Below the pieces are notes generated by a model that worked only from the letters and a program-made list of their open reading frames with translations, did no database searches and was not told the DNA's origin. 64,000 nt of DNA, from positions 868,001 to 932,000 of the forward strand of contig CAXXHV010000002.1 in the NCBI GenBank assembly GCA_963678575.2, given 5' to 3'. Positions 42,873-50,980 of this stretch are shown here, piece after piece. The position numbers and the translations under genes were made by a program. This stretch comes from Pleomorphochaeta sp963678575 (GTDB taxonomy: Bacteria > Spirochaetota > Spirochaetia > Sphaerochaetales > Sphaerochaetaceae). Position 1 is the stretch's first letter, and the number at the start of each line of letters is the position of its first letter.

Positions 42873-43838
42873 TTATTTTAAAGCATCTAAAGCTTTTTGA
42901 GCATTTTCTTTTGTATAAATATCTACACCAGCGTCAACATATTTTTCAATCTTTTCGCCATTTACAACTTTCATTGCATATTGTACAGATAAATAACCCA
43001 TTCCTTCAGGTCTTTGAGCAATTGTTGAATATAATTCACCTGCTAAAATTGATTCTAGTGCAGATTTATTTCCATCAACACCCATGATCTTAGCTTTAAC
43101 ACCAGCTTGAAGAGAAGCTCTAACTGCACCTAAAGCCATTTCATCATTAGCACAGAATACGATATCAATATCACTACTTGTTTGTAATACGTTTTGCATT
43201 ACATTATAAGCTTTTTCTCTATCGCTATAACCAGGTTGTCTTGATAAAATATTATAACCAGCTGCTTTAAATGCTTGTTCAGCACCATCAGTTCTTGTTG
43301 TACATGAAGGATTACCAGGAGCGCCTTCGATTAATACTACATTAACATCTTTTTGGCCATTCATTGAAGCGATTAAACTTTCAGCACCTTTAACACCAGC
43401 TTGGAAATTTTCTGTTCCAACATATGAATCATAATTTGTAAAACCTTCAGGCATTGGAGTATCAACTAAGATAACAGGTATTCCCATATCTTTTGCTTTA
43501 TTAACTACATTAACAGCAGTTGATGGCTGAGATGGAGAAAATACTAATGCTACAGGATTTTGAGTAAGTGCATCTTCTACCATATTAATTTGTTGTTCTA
43601 CTGCATCTTCTGTTGGAGGTCCTAATTTAATTAAATTTACACCTAATTCAGCAGCTGCTTGATCACAACCTGTTTCTACTCTCTTCCAATATTCACTACT
43701 TAATGTCTTTAATACAACAGCAACTGTTGGTTTACCATTGCTTGCAGTTTTTTCACTTGCACCATTAGCAAAAACTTGTGTTGGAACAAGCATTAATGCT
43801 AAAACCATTACTAATAAAACTCTACTTAACTTTTTCAT
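42873..43838 (-). CDS. Periplasmic sugar/inositol-binding protein of ABC importer
   Basis: 321 residues from the ATG at 43838, 6 bases after AAGGAGG. The frame is open to 43910, but that part lies in the permease gene. The signal peptide ends VPTQVFANGASEK. The mature part is a type I (RbsB-like) binding protein with two lobes: PTVAVVLKTLSSEYWKR at the start, FSPSQPSTA near 105, DTPMPEG near 130, and FCANDEMALGA near 230. The lack of a lipobox points to a soluble periplasmic protein. It delivers its ligand, probably inositol given the neighbours, to the permease and ATPase encoded just upstream. Confidence 0.9.
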   Translation of the reverse strand: MKKLSRVLLVMVLALMLVPTQVFANGASEKTASNGKPTVAVVLKTLSSEYWKRVETGCDQAAAELGVNLIKLGPPTEDAVEQQINMVEDALTQNPVALVFSPSQPSTAVNVVNKAKDMGIPVILVDTPMPEGFTNYDSYVGTENFQAGVKGAESLIASMNGQKDVNVVLIEGAPGNPSCTTRTDGAEQAFKAAGYNILSRQPGYSDREKAYNVMQNVLQTSSDIDIVFCANDEMALGAVRASLQAGVKAKIMGVDGNKSALESILAGELYSTIAQRPEGMGYLSVQYAMKVVNGEKIEKYVDAGVDIYTKENAQKALDALK

Positions 43839-43872
43839 TTCTTCCTCCTTGTTTTTCGAAATGTAAAATATT

Positions 43873-44871
43873 TTATTTTTTAATCTTTGAAGATTGATTT
43901 CTAAGAACATCGAGATATACAGCTAAAATAATAACAACACCAATTGCTACTGTTTGATAAGCTGAATCAACATTTAATAAGTTTAATCCATTTCTTAATA
44001 CGGCTATAATTAATACACCGATAATAGTATTTTGTATTTGACCAACACCACCAGCAAAACTAGCACCACCGATAATTACTGAAGCAATAGCATCTGTCTC
44101 ATAATCTTTTCCTGCTAAAGGATAAGCTGCATTTACTCTACCTACTAATACGATACCTGCTAAAGCAGCAAAGAAACCACTTAATGAATATACAATCAAT
44201 AATACTTTATTTACGTTAATTCCACTTAATCTTGTTGCTTCCTTATTACCACCAACAGCATATATGTAACGGCCTGTAGCTGTTCTATTCATAAAGAAAT
44301 ACATACATGTATAAACAATTATAACAAGTAATACACTTACTGGTAGTATTCCAAAGCTTTTGCTTCCAATAAATTGAATTGAAGGAGCAAATCCTGAAAT
44401 TGGCATAGCGTTTGTAACAGCTAAAGCTAATCCAGCACCAATCATTTTTGTACCAATGGTTGAAATGAATGGATGAGGTAATTTAAATTTAGTTAATAAG
44501 AAACCATTGAAAAATCCAAATAATGTACCAACTGCTAAAGCTAATAACATTGCAAGTATAGGATTTAATTGTAAATTAACTGCAAAAATACCAAGCATCA
44601 TTATTGAAAAAGCTAAAATTGAACCAATAGATAAATCAATACCTGCTGTTAAAATTGCTAGAAATTCTCCAATTGCAATGATTGCATTAACTGTTGCCTG
44701 AGATAAAACATTTTTTAAGTTTGCAATAGTAATAAATCTAGGAGCTAGAATTGTTATTACAATACATAATACAATTAAGCTCATAATTATTCCTGTTGCA
44801 CTATTACGTTGATTTAATTTTTTTATAAAATTAACAAACGATTTTTTATTTGACACACCTTCTTTCATCAT
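43873..44871 (-). CDS. ABC importer permease (RbsC type)
   Basis: 332 residues with about eight to ten membrane helices. Family signatures are ILTAGIDLSIGSILAFSIM near residue 67 and a glycine-rich loop GGNKEATRLSGINVNKV near 210, the part that contacts the ATPase. GGASFAGGVGQIQNTIIGV lies near 270. Two ATGs are adjacent at 44871 and 44868; the second is better spaced from AGGAG. It is encoded between a dehydrogenase and the binding protein, which it partners in importing a sugar or cyclitol. Confidence 0.92.
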   Translation of the reverse strand: MMKEGVSNKKSFVNFIKKLNQRNSATGIIMSLIVLCIVITILAPRFITIANLKNVLSQATVNAIIAIGEFLAILTAGIDLSIGSILAFSIMMLGIFAVNLQLNPILAMLLALAVGTLFGFFNGFLLTKFKLPHPFISTIGTKMIGAGLALAVTNAMPISGFAPSIQFIGSKSFGILPVSVLLVIIVYTCMYFFMNRTATGRYIYAVGGNKEATRLSGINVNKVLLIVYSLSGFFAALAGIVLVGRVNAAYPLAGKDYETDAIASVIIGGASFAGGVGQIQNTIIGVLIIAVLRNGLNLLNVDSAYQTVAIGVVIILAVYLDVLRNQSSKIKK

Positions 44872-44877
44872 TTACTC

Positions 44878-45876
44878 CTACAATCTTACTATTTTATTAG
44901 TTTTTAGACTTTCATTAATTGCATCAGCAATTTGTATTGCTTTAAGTCCATCAATAGCTGTTACGCTAGGTTTTATATTATTTATTATATTTTCAACAAA
45001 AACATTAATCTCATTAAAATATGCTTCTTCAAATCTTTCCAAAAAACCACCAATTGTATTGATATATGCTTTGTTTGGAATTTTATATATGGTTGATTCA
45101 TCTTGAATATTTCCAATTGCTACAGCCCCATTTTCACAAATAACTTCAGTTCTAATATCATAGCCATAAGCTGAATTTCTACTTGCTTCAATTAATGCCA
45201 TTTTCCCATTCTCGAAAATCATCGAAATATTTACGTGATCAATGTCCCCAATTTCTCCAAGCTCTTTGAATCTAACAACACCACCATGAGCAAAAACTTC
45301 TTTGACTTCGCTTTCCATTAGCCATCGACATAAATCGATATCATGAATTGCCATATCGTTTACTAAACCACCACTGTGTTTTGCAAATTCAATTGGTGGA
45401 CAACCTGGATCTCTAGAAATAGCTAATAACGAAACAGGTTTACCCATTTCCCCTTTTAATATTTGAGCTTTTGCTTTTGCATAAGGTTTATCAAATCGTC
45501 TCATAAATCCTAATTGTATATATGCATCATTTTCATCAACTACTTTTTGTACTTCTTTTGCTTCTTCTAAATTTACAGCAATTGGTTTTTCACAGAAAAT
45601 CTTTTTGTTTGCTTTAATACAATCAATAACAGTAGATGCATGAGTACTAGTAGATGAAGCAACAACAACTGCTTCGATACTATTGTCTTTTAGCATTTCT
45701 TTATAATCTTTATAGCCTTTTACAGTTGGAAATTTGTTTGTAAAATTTGCTAATGCTGTTTCATTTATTTCAGAAACCGCCACTAACTCAGCATTAAAAA
45801 TTCTCGTCTGTAAATTAATTGCATGAAAACTACCTAATCGCCCAAGGCCTATTACTGCAATTTTTATTTTATTCAT
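44878..45876 (-). CDS. Inositol dehydrogenase-like (Gfo/Idh/MocA) enzyme within the transporter operon
   Basis: 332 residues. The Rossmann motif is VIGLGRLGSFHA near residue 8, the catalytic lysine is in FCEKPIAVN near 98, GFMRRFDKPYAKA is near 122, and VNDMAIHDIDLCRWL near 172 carries the Asp/His pair. By eye it is the closest relative in this window of the iolG at 37061. It lies between the ATPase and the permease, so it is co-expressed with uptake. The likely reaction is NAD-dependent oxidation of an inositol isomer; the isomer is unknown. Confidence 0.87.
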   Translation of the reverse strand: MNKIKIAVIGLGRLGSFHAINLQTRIFNAELVAVSEINETALANFTNKFPTVKGYKDYKEMLKDNSIEAVVVASSTSTHASTVIDCIKANKKIFCEKPIAVNLEEAKEVQKVVDENDAYIQLGFMRRFDKPYAKAKAQILKGEMGKPVSLLAISRDPGCPPIEFAKHSGGLVNDMAIHDIDLCRWLMESEVKEVFAHGGVVRFKELGEIGDIDHVNISMIFENGKMALIEASRNSAYGYDIRTEVICENGAVAIGNIQDESTIYKIPNKAYINTIGGFLERFEEAYFNEINVFVENIINNIKPSVTAIDGLKAIQIADAINESLKTNKIVRL

Positions 45877-45890
45877 ATATTAACCCTCTA

Positions 45891-47399
45891 TTAGTTTTTT
45901 ATTTTAATTCCAGATGCGGCATACATGATTCTCTCTTGAGTAAAGTCTTTTCTTAATAATTCACCCATTTTGTCACCTTCATGCATTATAATTATTCTAT
46001 CTGATATACCCATACATTCATCCATTTCGCTGCTTACCATTATTACTGCAGCTCCATTATCAAGTAATTGATTTATCAAATTGTAAACTTCAATTTTTGC
46101 TCCTACATCAATTCCTCTTGTAGGTTCATCAATAATGAATATTTTAGCTTTTGTGATTAACCATTTTGCTAAAACAACTTTTTGTTGATTACCTCCGCTT
46201 AAAGCACCAGTTAAAGTATAAATATTTGGAACTTTAATACGTAAATCCTTAACTAATTTTTTTGTCTCAGTAGCAATACTTGAGAGATTTAAAAAACCTT
46301 TGTTTTTAAAATGGTTTAAATGTACTAGAGTTGAATTAAATTCTACTGATTGAAGTAAAATTAATCCTTGGCCTTTTCTATCTTCTGTTAAAAAGGCAAT
46401 ACCATGTTCAATGGAATCCTTTGGAGTATTAATAGTTACTTTTTCACCATCAATGTATATTTGACCGCTATCAAAAGGATCAGCACCAGTAATAGCTCTC
46501 ATTAGTTCAGTTCTTCCTGCTCCTACTAATCCAGCAAAGCCTAATAATTCACCTTTCTTTACATCAAAACTAATATCATTAAAGACGCCTTTTGATGTTA
46601 GATTTTTTACTTCAAGAACTTTTTCTCCAATAGCGAATTGCTTTTTTGGATATTTCTGTTTAATGTCATGACCAACCATATAAGAGACCATATCATCAAC
46701 AGATGTCTCATTTACTCTTACGCCATCAATAACAACTTGTCCATCTCTCAACACAGTTAATGAATCACATGCATATTGAACTTCTTCTAATCGATGAGAA
46801 ATATAAATTATTGTTACACCTTTGTTTTTTAATTTTTCAATTATTTTAAATAATTCTTTTGTTTCTTTTTCACTTAAAGAAGCAGTAGGTTCATCCATAA
46901 TTAATAATTTTGAATTGGCATGTGCAGCTTTACATATTTCAAGCATTTGCCTTGTTCCAACACCAAGAAGACCAAGTTGTTTATGTGGATTTATATTCAA
47001 TTCAAATTCATTTAATACAGCTTTTGTTTCTGCTTCCATCTTTTTCAAATCTAATAAACCTGATTTAGTATATAATTCTCTTCCTAAAAAAATATTTTCC
47101 ATTACACTCATGAAAGGAACTTGGTTCAATTCTTGATAAATACAAGCTATTTTCAACTCCATAGCTTGATGAGGTAAAAAATATTCATAAGAATTATTAT
47201 CGTAATAAATTTCTCCACTATTTGGCTTATGGGCTCCAGCTAAAGTCTTTATTAAAGTTGATTTTCCCGCACCATTTTCACCTATTAATCCGTGAACTTC
47301 ACCTCTTTTTACATTCATACTAACATTATCTAATGCTACAACACCTGGATAAATTTTCGTTATTCCAGATAGTTCTAGAATGTTTTCTACATTATTCAC
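45891..47399 (-). CDS. Sugar ABC importer ATPase with two nucleotide domains (RbsA/MglA type)
   Basis: 502 residues. The first domain has the full Walker A GENGAGKSTLIKTLAG near 38 and Walker B LLIMDEPTASLSEKE near 160. The second has a degenerate Walker A (GLVGAGRTELMRAITG near 288), a standard signature LSGGNQQKVVLAKWL near 395 and FIIDEPTRGIDVGAK near 420, as usual for this family. The start is GTG at 47399, 5 bases after AGGAGG. It powers uptake with the permease and binding protein downstream. It is the first gene of the operon and has a promoter (47459-47488) with an operator (47438-47451). Confidence 0.93.
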   Translation of the reverse strand: MNNVENILELSGITKIYPGVVALDNVSMNVKRGEVHGLIGENGAGKSTLIKTLAGAHKPNSGEIYYDNNSYEYFLPHQAMELKIACIYQELNQVPFMSVMENIFLGRELYTKSGLLDLKKMEAETKAVLNEFELNINPHKQLGLLGVGTRQMLEICKAAHANSKLLIMDEPTASLSEKETKELFKIIEKLKNKGVTIIYISHRLEEVQYACDSLTVLRDGQVVIDGVRVNETSVDDMVSYMVGHDIKQKYPKKQFAIGEKVLEVKNLTSKGVFNDISFDVKKGELLGFAGLVGAGRTELMRAITGADPFDSGQIYIDGEKVTINTPKDSIEHGIAFLTEDRKGQGLILLQSVEFNSTLVHLNHFKNKGFLNLSSIATETKKLVKDLRIKVPNIYTLTGALSGGNQQKVVLAKWLITKAKIFIIDEPTRGIDVGAKIEVYNLINQLLDNGAAVIMVSSEMDECMGISDRIIIMHEGDKMGELLRKDFTQERIMYAASGIKIKN

Positions 47400-47437
47400 A
47401 AAAGCCTCCTAAATCAACAAATTACTTTTTGTGTATT

Positions 47438-47451
47438 TGCAAACGTTTTCA
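47438..47451. promoter_or_regulatory. LacI-type operator in front of the ABC importer operon
   Basis: TGCAAACGTTTTCA, centred on AACGTT, 7 bases downstream of the -10 box. It has the same relation to its promoter as the site in front of iolB. Confidence 0.75.
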
Positions 47452-47458
47452 TAACTCT

Positions 47459-47488
47459 ATCGTAATTACTATAAACAACATCAGTCAA
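47459..47488 (-). promoter_or_regulatory. Promoter of the ABC importer operon
   Basis: Minus strand: TTGACT, an 18-base spacer, then TACGAT, about 60 bases before the GTG start at 47399. The operator lies directly downstream. Confidence 0.6.
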
Positions 47489-47590
47489 GTAAAAAAAAAA
47501 AATATAATATTATCGATAAAGAGATGTCTATAAAATTATATTGAAATAATGAGTTTTGTATACAATATGAAATTTTATTAAAGAGTCTAA

Positions 47591-47622
47591 ACAAAAAAAA
47601 CTATCGAAATTTCGATAGTTTT
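47591..47622 (-). terminator. Terminator of the LacI-family regulator
   Basis: A perfect 26-base palindrome (47597-47622, core CTATCGAAATTTCGATAG) followed on the minus strand by eight T in all, 20 bases past the stop at 47643. Confidence 0.85.
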
Positions 47623-47642
47623 ATGTAATTAGTATTATTATA

Positions 47643-48668
47643 TTAAGTTGAATCACGTTCAATTAGAACTGGTTGTATACTAATTTTCTTTTTAAGTTTT
47701 ATATTTTCATTATCAAATTCTTTGTTAATTTGAGAGAATAATCTTTCTAAAGAAAAAAGAGCTAATTCTTCTCTAGGTTGGTGTATTGTAGTAAGAGAAG
47801 GATTTGAATACTCACTAAATTCACTATTATCGTAACCCACTATTGCTATATCTGATGGAATGCTAATATTTTCATTTTTTAATGCTCTCATAACACCTAA
47901 TGCTATTAAATCATTCAATCCAAAAATTGCAGTTGTGTTCTTTATAGATGCCATATTATCTTCACAGCTTTTTTTTGCACTCCAATAATCTAATTTAGTT
48001 TTTAAATTATTTATTGTGCCTCCACGCTTATACACCTCTTGGCAAAATCCTTCTTCTCTTAATTTAAATTCTTTGTGATAATCTTCAACACTAAATACTG
48101 TAAAATCCTTATGCCCTTTTTCAAATAAATGTTTAGCAACTATTTGTCCACCAACAAAATGATCTGTATAAACTACATCAAAATCATCAATTTTTTTTGA
48201 TGGTGGATAATGAACAAATACTGAGGGAAAATCTCTTGATTCAATGAAAGAAATAGTTTCAAGAGAAGGATCTTCTATTAATAAAATCAAACCATCAATT
48301 TTTTTTCTATTAACAAGCCTTATGATATTATTTTGATTTGTAAAATGATTTGTTTGATAAGTTACAATTAAATCAACATCCCTTTTTTCTAAGCTGTTTC
48401 TTAAGGAATTTAATAATAAACCATGATAGGCATTAACATTAACTTGAGAAAAGCCTTCAGGTAAAACAATACCTACAGCATTAGCCGTACTGGTTATTAA
48501 GCCTCTAGCATTTGCATTAAATTCAAAATCCAGGTTTTTTGCGATTTCATTTACCTTTTTTTTTGTATTATCAGATACTAAAGGACTATCATTTAAACAT
48601 CTAGAAACTGTTGAATAACTCACTCCAGCAAGAGCAGCAATATCTTTTATAGTTACATTATTAGCCAT
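47643..48668 (-). CDS. LacI-family transcription regulator of the inositol genes
   Basis: 341 residues. The DNA-binding head is VTIKDIAALAGVSYSTVSRC at 4-23, with a hinge helix region NANARGLITS near 53. The core is a periplasmic-binding-protein-like sensor with GLILLIEDP near 127, TAIFGLNDLIALGVMRAL near 240, and IVGYDNSEFSEYSNPSLTTI near 275. It presumably binds the AAACGTT-centred sites at 41732, 47438 and 48882, repressing the inositol and transporter operons until an inducer binds. The third site lies about 215 bases before its own start, suggesting self-control. It has its own terminator, so it is a separate unit. Confidence 0.9.
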   Translation of the reverse strand: MANNVTIKDIAALAGVSYSTVSRCLNDSPLVSDNTKKKVNEIAKNLDFEFNANARGLITSTANAVGIVLPEGFSQVNVNAYHGLLLNSLRNSLEKRDVDLIVTYQTNHFTNQNNIIRLVNRKKIDGLILLIEDPSLETISFIESRDFPSVFVHYPPSKKIDDFDVVYTDHFVGGQIVAKHLFEKGHKDFTVFSVEDYHKEFKLREEGFCQEVYKRGGTINNLKTKLDYWSAKKSCEDNMASIKNTTAIFGLNDLIALGVMRALKNENISIPSDIAIVGYDNSEFSEYSNPSLTTIHQPREELALFSLERLFSQINKEFDNENIKLKKKISIQPVLIERDST

Positions 48669-48881
48669 AAGTCCTCACAAATATAATAATTATTATATAA
48701 TTAAATTTTAAATAAGTATATATATAATATTTTTATGAAATATTTTTATATTATGAATAATATATGTAAAAAGTAAAATTTATATTTTTGAATACAAAGT
48801 TTGATTTTATTAATTGGAATTTATAGTAATTTAAGGATTATAATTAAAAGTATTTAACTATATTTATGTATAGTATATTTT

Positions 48882-48895
48882 TACAAACGTTTGTA
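48882..48895. promoter_or_regulatory. Perfect LacI-type operator upstream of the regulator gene
   Basis: TACAAACGTTTGTA is a full 14-base palindrome, the most symmetric of the three sites. It is about 215 bases upstream of the regulator's start, so it is either autoregulatory or serves as an auxiliary site for looping. Confidence 0.72.
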
Positions 48896-48920
48896 TTTTT
48901 TCATCATTTTTTAAAAATAT

Positions 48921-48952
48921 AATAAAAAGCTGCTTCAATTCATGAAGCAGCT
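48921..48952 (-). terminator. Terminator of arcC
   Basis: Perfect 10-base stem AGCTGCTTCA / TGAAGCAGCT with a 5-base loop, followed on the minus strand by TTTTATT, 31 bases past the arcC stop. Confidence 0.85.
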
Positions 48953-48983
48953 AAAAGTAAATATAGGTAAATAATAGGTAATA

Positions 48984-49928
48984 TTATTTAATTATTTTGG
49001 TACCTTGGTCACCGTGTAAAGCGTCATATAAATTTGCAGGATCTGTAATCAATCCCATATTGCCAGTACTTTCAACAAAGTCAACAATCGCTTGAACTTT
49101 TGGTAGCATTGAACCAGGAGCGAAATGACCTTCATCAATATATTGTTTTGCTTCTTTTGTAGAAATAGTATTTAATGTTTTTTGATTTGGTTTACCAAAA
49201 TTTAAACAAACTTTTTCTACTGCAGTTGAAATTACAAATAAATCTGCTCCAAGTTGTTTAGCCATTAAAGCTGCAGCTAAATCTTTATCAATTACAGCTT
49301 CTTTTCCTTTTAATGTTCCATCCTCATTTCTAACAACTGGAATACCACCACCACCTGCAGCAATAACAGTAATACCATTGTCACCAAGAATTTTTATAGT
49401 TTCAATTTCTACAATTGCTTTAGGCTTTGGGGAAGCTACAACACGTCTCCACCCTCTTCCTGAATCTTCATTACAAACCCAACCATTCTTTTCCATTCTT
49501 TCTTTAGCAACTTCTTCACTCATGAAACTACCAATTGGTTTTGAAGGATTATTAAAAGAAGGATCATCATTAGAAACTTCAACTTGAGTAACAATTGTTG
49601 CAACTTTATTTTTTAAACCTGCTTTTTCAAATTCATTATCTAAAGCCATTTGTAATTGATAGCCAATAGCACCTTGTGTATCTGCTACACAAGAATCTAA
49701 AGGTACAGTGTGTAATATATCAGTTGAATGTTCTGCTCTTAATAGAATATAACCAACTTGTGGTCCATTTCCATGAGCTATTACAACTCTATGACCATCT
49801 TTAACTAATTTAGCAATATGAGCTGCTGTTTTTCTTGCTGCTTCATATTGTGATTCTACTGTTACATGTTTTGCATCTTCAATTAAGGAATTTCCTCCAA
49901 TTGCAATAACTATTAATTTGCTGTCCAT
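48984..49928 (-). CDS. arcC: Carbamate kinase
   Basis: 314 residues, the normal length. It starts LIVIAIGGNSLI, the amino-acid-kinase first strand. VIAHGNGPQVGYIL near 47, AAGGGGIPVV near 195, AVIDKDLAAALMA near 217 (active-site lysine), and FAPGSMLPKVQAI near 270 are family motifs. It makes ATP and carbamate from carbamoyl phosphate and ADP. No arginine deiminase or ornithine/putrescine carbamoyltransferase gene lies beside it, so the source of carbamoyl phosphate is unknown. It is a single-gene unit with a promoter (49993-50020) and a terminator (48921-48952). GGAGG precedes the ATG. Confidence 0.95.
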   Translation of the reverse strand: MDSKLIVIAIGGNSLIEDAKHVTVESQYEAARKTAAHIAKLVKDGHRVVIAHGNGPQVGYILLRAEHSTDILHTVPLDSCVADTQGAIGYQLQMALDNEFEKAGLKNKVATIVTQVEVSNDDPSFNNPSKPIGSFMSEEVAKERMEKNGWVCNEDSGRGWRRVVASPKPKAIVEIETIKILGDNGITVIAAGGGGIPVVRNEDGTLKGKEAVIDKDLAAALMAKQLGADLFVISTAVEKVCLNFGKPNQKTLNTISTKEAKQYIDEGHFAPGSMLPKVQAIVDFVESTGNMGLITDPANLYDALHGDQGTKIIK

Positions 49929-50289
49929 AAATCCTCCAATAAGTCTTACTTTATTATTTCAATTTTGTTAGTAATTTGTATTTTATGTTTGTATAATAGC
50001 ACATCTGCAACAAAATGCAACACTTATTTATATGAAGTTATTAAATAATTTAAAATTTCTTTAATTTATTATGACTTTTAACAATTTTGCTAAATAATTA
50101 ATTTTATTAGTAATTAATTTTTATATACATCAATTTAAAAAAATCTATTTATTTATCATTTATAATACGTATGAGTAGTTTTTAATTTATAAGAAAGAGC
50201 ACTATCCTATCATTTTAATTTTCATATGTATTGTTTTTTAAATGCTTTCATGTTATTAATTTGTTATCAAAATTTTGGAGTTTAATTAT
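49929..50289. other. Divergent gap between arcC and the queuosine-type transporter
   Basis: 361 bases with no gene. It contains the arcC promoter (49993-50020) and a weak plus-strand promoter-like pair for the next gene (TTGTTT at 50231, 17-base spacer, TATTAA at 50254). I looked for a preQ1 riboswitch and saw none. Confidence 0.5.
49993..50020 (-). promoter_or_regulatory. Probable promoter of arcC
   Basis: Minus strand: TTGCAT, a 16-base spacer, then TATTAT, about 65 bases before the arcC ATG. Confidence 0.5.
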
Positions 50290-50913
50290 ATGAAATCTGA
50301 TAATAAAGAATTGTTTTTATTTGCACTTTTTATTACTTCAATGGTTCTCGTAAATACAATTGGGACTAAAATTATTTCACTATTTAATATAAGAATATCA
50401 GTGGGAATTTTTTTTATGCCAGTTTTATTTTTAATAACGGATATCATTGGAGAAGTAAAAGGTAAAAAAAGAGCATTATTTTTTGTTAGAATTTCCATTA
50501 TAATGTTAATTTTCTCTTTCATAATGGTAGCTATATGTGTTGTTATTCCATCGCATTCTAGTTATTCTTTAAATAAGGAATATAGCAATATTTTTGGGTC
50601 AACTTTAAGAATGACTTTAGCTTCTTTAATTAGCTTTGCAATAAGCCAAAATATTGATATTAAAGTTTTTTCATTAGTAAAAAAAATAACAAAAGAAAAA
50701 CACTTATGGATCAGAAATAATGTTTCAACAATGATAAGTCAATTATTTGACACAACAATATTTATGTTTATTGCTTTTTATAATATTAATCCTAAATTTA
50801 ATACGTCATTTATTATTTCATTAATAATACCTTATTGGATTTTTAAGATAATATTTGCATTGCTTGATACTCCTTTCTGCTATTTAGGTGTAAAATGGTT
50901 AAAAAAAGAGTAA
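50290..50913 (+). CDS. Queuosine-precursor transporter (YhhQ/VUT family)
   Basis: 207 residues from the ATG at 50290. A TTG at 50275 is part of the ribosome-binding site TTGGAG and is not a likely start. Six membrane helices are visible. FMPVLFLITDIIGEVKGKKRA near residue 45 is the family signature (PxxFLxTDxxxEVxGxKxA). YHHQ-type proteins import preQ0 or preQ1 for queuosine in tRNA. Several charged residues near QLFDTTIFMF (about 155) are also typical. The gene stands alone, 67 bases before lon, with no queuosine gene nearby. Confidence 0.82.
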   Translation: MKSDNKELFLFALFITSMVLVNTIGTKIISLFNIRISVGIFFMPVLFLITDIIGEVKGKKRALFFVRISIIMLIFSFIMVAICVVIPSHSSYSLNKEYSNIFGSTLRMTLASLISFAISQNIDIKVFSLVKKITKEKHLWIRNNVSTMISQLFDTTIFMFIAFYNINPKFNTSFIISLIIPYWIFKIIFALLDTPFCYLGVKWLKKE

Positions 50914-50980
50914 ATTAATACTATTCTCATAGTAATTTTTTTATTACTTTTAAATTAAGAAATAATTTTTCGGAGGAAAT

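Larger units (their letters stand above)
48669..48983. other. Gap between the LacI-type regulator and arcC
   Basis: 315 AT-rich bases. They contain a perfect LacI-type operator (48882-48895), the arcC terminator (48921-48952), and presumably the regulator's promoter, which I cannot place with confidence. No gene is visible. Confidence 0.55.

Noticed and set aside
49929..50289. A preQ1 riboswitch before the queuosine-precursor transporter
   Set aside because: I could not find the short hairpin with C-rich loop and following A-rich tail typical of preQ1 elements.
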